A DNA stretch of 64,000 nucleotides, taken from Parapedobacter sp037190485 (GTDB taxonomy: Bacteria > Bacteroidota > Bacteroidia > Sphingobacteriales > Sphingobacteriaceae). The number at the start of each line of letters is the position of its first letter. Position 1 is the stretch's first letter. The translations under genes were made by a program, and so were the position numbers. The notes beneath the pieces were generated by a model, which was given only the letters and a program-made list of their open reading frames with translations, had not been told where the DNA came from and did no database searches. The stretch is taken from the NCBI GenBank assembly GCA_037190485.1, contig JBBCJB010000005.1, positions 1 through 64,000 of the forward strand. The letters are read 5' to 3'. This document shows positions 57,722-64,000 of this stretch, piece by piece.

Positions 57722-58957
57722 ATGAAAGATAAGAATAATGCATCTGTTTTTGCGGTTTTAAAAACCTGTAGGATGTACACTGCGGTATTACTAATTTCTA
57801 TGCAGTATGTTTGTTGTGTCGTCTCGACGGTTGCGCAAACAACGTTGTCTACAACAGTCTTATATAATCGTACAATGACCGATCAGGAGGTTTATCCTGA
57901 GCTGATGAATGGAGACCGGCTGATTTCCGGTTTTACTTCGAATGGGTTAAGCTGCCAAGACGGGAACGCGGTGATTAAACTGAATTATTATTATACATTT
58001 AGCGAGCGATTTATTCGTTATCATGTCCGATTTTCGAACGATGCAGTGGGCGTTTTCCAGAGCGACAAAGGCGATTTCAAGGCCATGGTCGACGTGGTTG
58101 GCAAGCGTATCGTCATTGAGACCAATCCAATTACGGAAAAAGAAGTGGCATTCCTTGATCCAGCGCATGATTACCTCGTGGAGATACACCGCGATTACCA
58201 AACCTCCGCGCTTAGGATCGTGGATATGTCCACTGGCGCGGAATCGATAGTATCGGCCGTCATGGACGGAACCGGTGGAGTTGGTCGGGGAGCCGCTGGA
58301 ACCGGATTCCACGTAGGCCTGCAGCACGACTACTATTGCTTCGGTTTGCAATCCGGAACGGAGATGCTGGTTAAGCAACTCACCGTGCTGTCCAAGAAAT
58401 CCAATCTCGCTCTCCTCATCTACGGCGACTCCATCACCGAACCCGAAGGTTATTTCCCGACCTCGGACTTCCCGCAAGCTTGGACGCAGCTTATCATCAA
58501 CGCCCTGAAAGGCAAGGCCATGTCCAGTGGCCGGGGCGGTACCACCATCCATGAGGTGCTGGAGCGCATCAAGAACGAACTTCCCTATGTCAAAGCCAAG
58601 TATGTGATGGTCACCATCGGCACCAATGGCGGCAATACCGAAGAGAACCTCAGCGAGTTGGTGGAATACATCCAGTCGCAGGGCTCCATACCCATATTGA
58701 ACAACATCCCCGCAAACGAAAGCGGTACGCAGGTGCCCGTGAACGCCATGATCGAGAAGGTAAGGCAACGGTATGGTATCAAGGGGTGCAAGTTTGATTT
58801 GGCCACCTCCATCGGTTACGATGGCCGGGAAGTCGACAAGTCCACGATGTATTTCGAAGACTACGACTGGGGCGAGATCTACCACCATCCCAACGTCAAG
58901 GGCTCCAGGCTTATGTACCTGCGTACGTTAGTGGATGTGCCGGAGATTTATGAGTGA
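57722..58957 (+). CDS. SGNH/GDSL-type esterase
   Basis: 411 aa; the ATG at 57773 (MYTAVLLISMQ) would give a shorter, cleaner signal peptide. Residues 45-215 form a beta-rich N-terminal domain. The SGNH domain follows: IYGDSITEPEG (nucleophile Ser in GDS), GRGGTTIHE, VTIGTNGGN and the His in IYHHPNVKG. It probably deacylates the glycan so that glycosidases can act. The catalytic-half codons are more GC-rich than the first 60 codons. Its 3' end has a decayed copy at 60904-60979. Confidence 0.85.
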   Translation: MKDKNNASVFAVLKTCRMYTAVLLISMQYVCCVVSTVAQTTLSTTVLYNRTMTDQEVYPELMNGDRLISGFTSNGLSCQDGNAVIKLNYYYTFSERFIRYHVRFSNDAVGVFQSDKGDFKAMVDVVGKRIVIETNPITEKEVAFLDPAHDYLVEIHRDYQTSALRIVDMSTGAESIVSAVMDGTGGVGRGAAGTGFHVGLQHDYYCFGLQSGTEMLVKQLTVLSKKSNLALLIYGDSITEPEGYFPTSDFPQAWTQLIINALKGKAMSSGRGGTTIHEVLERIKNELPYVKAKYVMVTIGTNGGNTEENLSELVEYIQSQGSIPILNNIPANESGTQVPVNAMIEKVRQRYGIKGCKFDLATSIGYDGREVDKSTMYFEDYDWGEIYHHPNVKGSRLMYLRTLVDVPEIYE

Positions 58958-58985
58958 CGGTCAATCCGTTTGATCGAGGTCAAAA

Positions 58986-59046
58986 GGCATGCGGTACGCC
59001 GCGCTGCTTTTTATCGGCAAGGGCCGTTATGAAATGGTAACGTTAT
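58986..59046 (+). repeat. 61-bp diverged repeat, copy 1
   Basis: This stretch aligns without gaps to 61186-61246, exactly 2200 nt downstream. Read in the same frame, the copies give similar peptides (GMRYAALLFIGKGRYEMVTL here; GIRYVELLVIGKGSYGVVTL there), and many differences are at third positions, so it was probably coding once. No intact gene covers it now. Confidence 0.55.
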
Positions 59047-59105
59047 GATTCTTGGGCCACTTGATGACCTTTTGCTACCCGCTCCGATTCATCCATAAAA
59101 GAACG

Positions 59106-59834
59106 ATGGGTATAAGCAAAAAAAGGCTCAGGTGGCGCATCGGGATGATGGCGACGCTTGCGTTGCTGAAGGCGGTGTCGTCGGTATTGGAAAATCAGCC
59201 CGCACGGGCAAGGGCCATGGAGGCGGCAAGTGGATGCCGCGTGTCAGCTGCGGTGGGTAGCCTCAGTACCACCACGGTGCGTAACCTGTATACCTATGCC
59301 TCCAGCGGCGGCGGTTACCTGGTTTTTCGCGTCAACGGCGTCATCAGCGTGAGGCACCGCGACTACGTCAACTTCGAAATCCAGCTTTGGGGCGGGGATG
59401 AGTACCATACGTATAACCACGAGAACCTGAATGGCAAGCACATCAAGGATTGGCTCGGCGATCGGCGTACCATCGTCTTCCCCGACGGGGCCAAGGTGAC
59501 GATGGTGGTCGCGGGTACGGGGACATCGCGCAAGGTGGTATCGATGACCATTTACGAAGGCACCCAGGTACATCGCCTCAACCCGTCAACCGGCGAGCTC
59601 GAATCCTCGCGCGAGCTGACCGCGGCGGAAGTAGCGGCACTGGACAATGCCGAGGCCGACGGCGAAACGAGTACCTTTGCCATCACCGAAACCGGATTGA
59701 TTTACTACAACCTGTATTTCGAAAACGTGGCCGGGCAGAAAGTGGAAAGCCGATATGACCTTGGCTCATTGACATTGGGCAATGACAACCAGGTCAACGA
59801 CTTTTTCGATGATCCACGGATAGGCCACACTTGA
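59106..59834 (+). CDS. Secreted protein of unknown family, paralogue 1
   Basis: 242 aa from MGISKKRLRWR; an ATG at 59052 is in frame but gives no better signal. A hydrophobic segment (about 12-26) suggests export. The core has SLSTTTVRNLYTYASSGGG, HENLNGKHIKDW, RTIVFPDGAK, IYEGTQVHRLN, AEADGETSTFAITETGLIYYNLY and ends FDDPRIGHT. All these motifs recur in the next protein. I recognise no family. The DDP...HT ending and the ADGE/ITETGL core suggest a conserved beta fold. It overlaps paralogue 2 by 4 nt. Confidence 0.75.
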   Translation: MGISKKRLRWRIGMMATLALLKAVSSVLENQPARARAMEAASGCRVSAAVGSLSTTTVRNLYTYASSGGGYLVFRVNGVISVRHRDYVNFEIQLWGGDEYHTYNHENLNGKHIKDWLGDRRTIVFPDGAKVTMVVAGTGTSRKVVSMTIYEGTQVHRLNPSTGELESSRELTAAEVAALDNAEADGETSTFAITETGLIYYNLYFENVAGQKVESRYDLGSLTLGNDNQVNDFFDDPRIGHT

Positions 59835-60550
59835 AAATAATGAAAATGACTAGACTAGGATTACTTATCCTCCTAGGCGGCCTGCTGGGCTGCCGGAAAG
59901 ATAAACCTTCGCAGGAGCCACTGCCCGTCTTGGGCACGTGCCAAGCCGTGACGGAATCGGGGTGCTTGAGCACGACCAGCGTACGCGGCGTGTTTACCTA
60001 TACCACCGCGGGTGGTGGCGAAATCATCGTGGATATCGGTGGCCAGAGTTTTCCATCCGTCCTGATGCGCCACCGGGGTTATCCCGGATTCACCTTGTCG
60101 TTCGGTGGCCGTTTCGTGCAGCGTACGCCCCGGTTTTTTGCGGAGCACCTGAACGATCGGCATATCAAAAATAAGCAACATAACAACCGCACGATCTACT
60201 TTCCCGATGGGGCCAAGATTACGCTGGTTTCGGAGGGCATTGATGGTCCGACCAAGTCATTGCGTATTTACGATGGCACGCAGGTACACCACCTCAACCT
60301 CACCTGTGGGGTGTTGGAGTTCAGTGGCGTGGTCTCGGTCGACGTGGTCCGCAGGATGGACGAGGCCGAAGCCGACGGCGAGGCGGGCGGCTTCGAGATC
60401 ACCGAAACCGGCCTGCTGTTCTTCAACCTGTATACGGAAGACCAGCCGGGCAGGATCATCGAGAACCGGTACAACCTGGGCGAGCTGCACCGCAACGAAC
60501 CAAAGAAGGTAACCGATTACTACGACGATCCAAACCTGTCTCATACGTAA
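59831..60550 (+). CDS. Lipoprotein of unknown family, paralogue 2
   Basis: 239 aa with lipobox Cys21 (LGGLLGC). It shares with the upstream protein CLSTTSVRGVFTYTTAGGG, EHLNDRHIK, RTIYFPDGAK, IYDGTQVHHLNL, AEADGEAGGFEITETGLLFFNLY and the ending YDDPNLSHT. The ATGA overlap means translational coupling. One copy is a lipoprotein and the other appears not to be, so the pair may form a membrane-tethered and a free subunit. Function is unknown. Confidence 0.78.
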   Translation: MKIMKMTRLGLLILLGGLLGCRKDKPSQEPLPVLGTCQAVTESGCLSTTSVRGVFTYTTAGGGEIIVDIGGQSFPSVLMRHRGYPGFTLSFGGRFVQRTPRFFAEHLNDRHIKNKQHNNRTIYFPDGAKITLVSEGIDGPTKSLRIYDGTQVHHLNLTCGVLEFSGVVSVDVVRRMDEAEADGEAGGFEITETGLLFFNLYTEDQPGRIIENRYNLGELHRNEPKKVTDYYDDPNLSHT

Positions 60551-60903
60551 TCCATCGTAGGGGCAGCGAAGCCGAAGGCTGTGCAAGCAGTGGAGTGGCG
60601 GTCGATATCGGCACCTTTTCGGGCGTGGGGCCGGTGGTCAACAAGGGCGAGTCCGCCCAGCGGTGTCTATGGAACGCTATTGATAGGCCACATAAAGGGT
60701 TGGTCTGAAGGGGGTAGGAATTATGCCATGGCTGTCAATGAGTCGCTATCGGAAGCAAAAACGTATACGTTTCAACTTGCCAGTTGGATCACTGACACAA
60801 CAGTACCTTGACACCTCAACCCGACGAAGGGCGGCTGTTCGGTTTTTGGTCTGTTGGTAGGAAACCTAGTTGGAATTATTGATTCATTCAGGAGCCGATG
60901 TGC

Positions 60904-60979
60904 CATCACCCCCAACATTAAAGGCTCCAGAATCATGTACTAACGGACGTTTGTTGATGTGCCGGAGATTTATGAGTGA
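60904..60979 (+). pseudogene. Remnant of an SGNH esterase C-terminus
   Basis: Read in frame it gives NIKGSRIMY*RTFVDVPEIYE, against NVKGSRLMYLRTLVDVPEIYE at the end of the esterase at 57722. One extra C after the HHP codons shifts the frame, and a stop replaces the Leu codon. Nucleotide similarity extends through both stop codons. Confidence 0.75.
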
Positions 60980-61185
60980 TGGTTTTGATTTGTTACCTTT
61001 CTCTACCATTTACAATGACCTGGAAAAATCGCACATCTCGTCCGGCGCGGCGGGCCTCAAGCTAGCCTGCCCGTCACGTGCCCACGATTCTTTATTTTCG
61101 GTCAATGATTCTTCCACAAGGCATGCGCGACACTTGCGCTCCGTGGAACGGGATGCTGGCGCGTGCCAGTACCAACAGCCGCCGG

Positions 61186-61246
61186 GGCATACGGTACGTC
61201 GAGCTGCTGGTCATTGGCAAGGGCAGTTATGGGGTGGTAACGTTGT
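61186..61246 (+). repeat. 61-bp diverged repeat, copy 2
   Basis: Aligns without gaps to 58986-59046. In this copy the frame continues past VVTL to CRNEYLA before a stop and is open upstream to about 61078, so it may preserve more of the original coding sequence. Confidence 0.55.
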
Positions 61247-61673
61247 GCCGCAATGAATATTTGGCCTAGTTCCTTCGCATTGACTGGATTACTAAAATAT
61301 TTATAGTCAAGTTCTTGTGTGCAATGGTGGATGTATTGGATATATTTTTTCCACCATGAACACATAATGGTGCTCCCTGATATCATCGGGAAAACGGCAG
61401 TTGAACATTACTCCAGTTCCCCAATAGTAGTACCTGAGGACCTAGCCGGGATTCAGTTCCATCACTATCGCGCAAAAAAACTAGGCTTTGGTAGCTATAG
61501 AAGTAGGCATCCACCCCCGTAATCTCTACCAAAGGGCTTGCAGCAGAAGTAAAATGAGGATATCTCAGTTTGACGAAGCGCTGGCTAAGATGGACAATTC
61601 TCATCCATTAAGTACAGAAAATGCCATAGCACTGCAGGAAAGAATCTAAGAAAATGCCCTGGAGAAAAGGACT

Positions 61674-61708
61674 CAAAAAGTCAATACCCTAAGCACCGTG
61701 ACTTTTTG
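61674..61708. terminator. Perfect 10-bp inverted repeat, possible bidirectional terminator
   Basis: CAAAAAGTCA (61674-61683) and TGACTTTTTG (61699-61708) pair perfectly around a 15-nt loop, with T5 at the end of the stem on both strands. It lies in the gene-poor region before the second SusC gene. Confidence 0.4.
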
Positions 61709-61958
61709 TTACCAGAACCTTCCCTTACGGCGATGCTGTCAGACGCAAACAATTATCATGGAAAGTAGGAGTAGAATCCCATAAATTCAGGCCGAAACGA
61801 GAGATAGCGCTTCATTGCGCTTAGTTTGCGCATGGGCACGCGTTGTGACGCAGTGATTTTCAGAATACAAAATCGCCGACTGCAAAATCTGCCAAAATAA
61901 ATAATGCGTTTTAAGTATTTCTTTATCAGTTCTTTATTTAGTTAATCAAAAAAAATGC

Positions 61959-61990
61959 TTGCATAATCAAAAAATAGTAATGTATATTTG
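61959..61990 (+). promoter_or_regulatory. Promoter of the second SusC gene
   Basis: TTG (61959-61961), 21 nt, then TATATTTG (61983-61990), a perfect -7 box. The leader to the start codon is about 65 nt. The AraC-type half-sites seen before the first SusC gene are absent, so this locus is controlled separately. Confidence 0.65.
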
Positions 61991-62058
61991 CTTTCATTGT
62001 AAAAATGAATTTTATAATAATAAATTATAAATTTTAGACCAAGTAAAAAACCAACGAG

Positions 62059-64000
62059 ATGTTAAACAGTATTAGATGCCTGTGCATTTGGATTTTCTGT
62101 ATTTGTATGGGGACACTCATTACAGCGGCACAAACGAAAATTGTCGGAACTGTTACGGATGAAAACGGCCGTATCTTGCAAAACGTTAATGTAAGCGTAC
62201 AATCTTCGAATGAACAGGCAAGGACGGACGAGGGGGGGCGTTTTTCGATTAGGGTTAAGGCCGATGATGTATTGATTTTCCGACATGTTGGCTACGAAGT
62301 AAAGGAAATGGTTGTTGGTGGAGCCACGCCTGTGAATGTCCAATTATCGACAGCCTTTAATTCATTGGATGAGGTTCTCGTTATCGGGTATGGCGAAGTA
62401 AGTCGGAAGGATTTGACAGGCTCGGTATCGGTGGTGCCTATGACTGATCTTTCCAAGGCACCGGTTGCGTCGTTCACGCAGGCATTGGCAGGAAGGGTTG
62501 CTGGTGTTCAGGTCTCTTCTAACGATGGACAACCCGGGGCGGGACCGGAAATCAACATTCGTGGCATCGGCTCGCTAACACAGAATACGTCTCCACTTTA
62601 TGTAATAGACGGTTTCCCAGTTGAGGATTTCGATCCGGCTACGCTCAATAATGATGATATCGAATCCCTTAATATTCTCAAAGACGCTTCGGCTACGGCT
62701 ATTTATGGGGCAAGGGCTGCTAACGGTGTGGTCATCGTTGAAACAAAAAAAGGCAAAATAGGTCGGCCCTCCATTACCCTCAACTCTTCGTTTGGTATGA
62801 ACCAAGTCAATAATAAAATAGCGGTTATGAGCCCATATGAATTTGTTAAATACCAATACGAACTCAATCCTTCACTTGCAGGAAGACGCTATTTTATCAA
62901 CGAGCGGGACCTTGAGTCTTATAGAACGATAACAGGTATTGATTGGCACGATGAGGTGTTTCAAACAAGTCCTTACCAAATCTCAAATATGGCAATACGT
63001 GGAGGGACAAAAGAAACCAAATATAGCGTCTCTGCTTCTGGATTTGACCAACAAGGCATTATACCTAACACGGGAGCAAAAAGATACCAGGCGAGATTGG
63101 GGTTGGAACAGTCTTTAACCAGTAAAATAAAGTTGAATGTTTCCGCAAACTACAGTATGAACGAAGTATATGGCATCGAGTTATCCGAAGAAACCGGTGG
63201 AAACGCATCAACATACCTGTTCTCCAATATTTGGGGGTATAGACCTGTTACCGGGAATCCTAATGTGGACCTGTTGGAAATGGACGTTGATCCAGATGTA
63301 ATTAACGCAAATTATACGCGTATGAATCCAGTAATTACTGCAGAAAACTACGACAAAACTACAACAACCAACGAGTTGTTAGCCAATATAGCTGTCAATT
63401 ACAAAATATTGGCAAACCTGACTTTCAACATGACAGGTACAATAAACACAAGGAGGCAACACCTATCGTTACTTTACAATTCCTTAACCCCGCAAGGATC
63501 ACCTAAAAATCCGGTAAATGTAAGAGGGATTAATGGCCAGCTTAGGAATTTGGATAGAAATAATTGGTCGAATGAAAATACACTTACGTATGCGCCAAGT
63601 TTTCATAAAAACCACAAACTTACGATTACCGGAGGTGTTTCGACACAAGGTAGCCAAACTAATTTAGAGGGACTTTCCGTACAAAATCTCCCAAATGAAC
63701 ATTTGAGATTTGCCGGCTTTGATGAGGGAGATCCATATGAAGTCTTGGCTGTAACAAACAGGTTTACCCTAGCTTCGGTATATGGACGCGTGAATTACAA
63801 TTTCCGTTCTAGATACTTATTCACCGCTACCTACAGGGCTGACGGATCGTCGAAATTTCCGGTCGAAAATCGCTGGGGTTATTTTCCTTCGGTTGCAATG
63901 GCTTGGAACGTAAAAGAGGAAAAGTTTCTTAAGGAAATCAATGTTTTGTCAGCACTGAAACTAAGAAGCAGCTTAGGGTCAACGGGAAATAACCGCGTTC
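62059..64000 (+). CDS. SusC/RagA TonB-linked receptor, cut by the window edge
   Basis: At least 647 aa; the frame is open to the right edge. A signal sequence (MLNSIRCLCIW ... TAAQ) is followed by a CarboxypepD_reg-like domain (about 25-95), a plug domain (DEVLVIGYGEVSRKDLTG, RVAGVQVSSNDGQPGAG, ATAIYGARAANGVV) and the first barrel strands. It is not closely related to the receptor at 42881 and is markedly more AT-rich. A susD gene is expected beyond the window. Confidence 0.93.
   Translation, partial: MLNSIRCLCIWIFCICMGTLITAAQTKIVGTVTDENGRILQNVNVSVQSSNEQARTDEGGRFSIRVKADDVLIFRHVGYEVKEMVVGGATPVNVQLSTAFNSLDEVLVIGYGEVSRKDLTGSVSVVPMTDLSKAPVASFTQALAGRVAGVQVSSNDGQPGAGPEINIRGIGSLTQNTSPLYVIDGFPVEDFDPATLNNDDIESLNILKDASATAIYGARAANGVVIVETKKGKIGRPSITLNSSFGMNQVNNKIAVMSPYEFVKYQYELNPSLAGRRYFINERDLESYRTITGIDWHDEVFQTSPYQISNMAIRGGTKETKYSVSASGFDQQGIIPNTGAKRYQARLGLEQSLTSKIKLNVSANYSMNEVYGIELSEETGGNASTYLFSNIWGYRPVTGNPNVDLLEMDVDPDVINANYTRMNPVITAENYDKTTTTNELLANIAVNYKILANLTFNMTGTINTRRQHLSLLYNSLTPQGSPKNPVNVRGINGQLRNLDRNNWSNENTLTYAPSFHKNHKLTITGGVSTQGSQTNLEGLSVQNLPNEHLRFAGFDEGDPYEVLAVTNRFTLASVYGRVNYNFRSRYLFTATYRADGSSKFPVENRWGYFPSVAMAWNVKEEKFLKEINVLSALKLRSSLGSTGNNRV

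Larger units (their letters stand above)
60551..62058. other. 1.5-kb region without an intact gene; decayed fragments
   Basis: No convincing full gene was found. The region holds coding-like fragments with stops (about 60560-60800), a broken copy of the esterase 3' end (60904-60979), copy 2 of the 61-bp repeat, a perfect 10-bp inverted repeat at 61674-61708 and a promoter at 61959-61990. A 31-codon frame at about 61556-61650 (MRISQFDEALAKM...) and minus-strand frames at 61102-61386 and 61383-61604 are possible gene remnants. Base composition drops to AT-rich from about 61260 onward. Confidence 0.6.

Noticed and set aside
61102..61386. Minus-strand 94-codon frame as a gene
   Set aside because: It covers the diverged 61-bp repeat, whose plus-strand reading is conserved between copies; no domain or start signal supports the minus strand.
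61383..61604. Minus-strand 73-codon frame as a gene
   Set aside because: The frame looks somewhat coding but lacks a promoter, neighbours or recognisable family; mentioned only as a possible remnant.

Overview
The window looks like a chromosomal segment of a Bacteroidota bacterium, most likely family Sphingobacteriaceae (a Parapedobacter- or Olivibacter-like organism; the genus is inference). The signs are SusC/SusD outer-membrane pairs, many lipoproteins and secreted glycosidases, repeated Bacteroidota promoter boxes (-33 TTTG/TTG, -7 TAnnTTTG), a GNAT-argG-argC arginine cluster and a fused HemC-HemD. No rRNA, tRNA, CRISPR array or intact insertion sequence was seen.

Layout. 0-8 kb: a short rhamnosidase-like glycosidase, recA, nth with a small companion gene, a subtilase and an oligopeptidase B-like lipoprotein. 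8-11.5 kb: an arginine cluster behind a strong promoter and a 43-codon leader ORF that ends in an arginine-rich stretch. 11.5-18 kb: a GH95 fucosidase, a repeat-built lipoprotein, and a TPR histidine kinase with a LuxR-type regulator. 18-24.7 kb: an operon of planctomycete-type proteins (PSCyt1/DUF1549/DUF1553, DUF1501, a sugar isomerase-like protein, DUF2231-cytochrome c-LRR). 24.7-30.2 kb: haem genes hemA-hemCD-hemB-hemL. 30.2-38.4 kb: an SGNH esterase, an S9 peptidase, a carbohydrate-binding lipoprotein, cbpA-cbpM and ilvD.

38.4-60.5 kb is a polysaccharide-utilisation locus. An oxidoreductase-lactonase pair, an AraC regulator and a FucP-like permease precede SusC, SusD, two surface glycan-binding lipoproteins, two unassigned secreted enzymes, a GH78 alpha-L-rhamnosidase, a GH71/99-like protein, an SGNH esterase and two paralogous proteins of unknown family. 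The region 60.5-62.0 kb is decayed DNA that carries fragments similar to the locus just upstream. A second SusC gene starts at 62059 and leaves the window.

The best new observation is regulatory. Three transcription units around the AraC gene (lactonase-oxidoreductase, permease, SusC) each carry the same arrangement: two 12-bp half-sites 21 bp apart, then 24 bp, then a -7 box. This links sugar uptake, oxidation and the whole polysaccharide locus into one predicted AraC regulon, probably responding to L-rhamnose, L-fucose or a related sugar.
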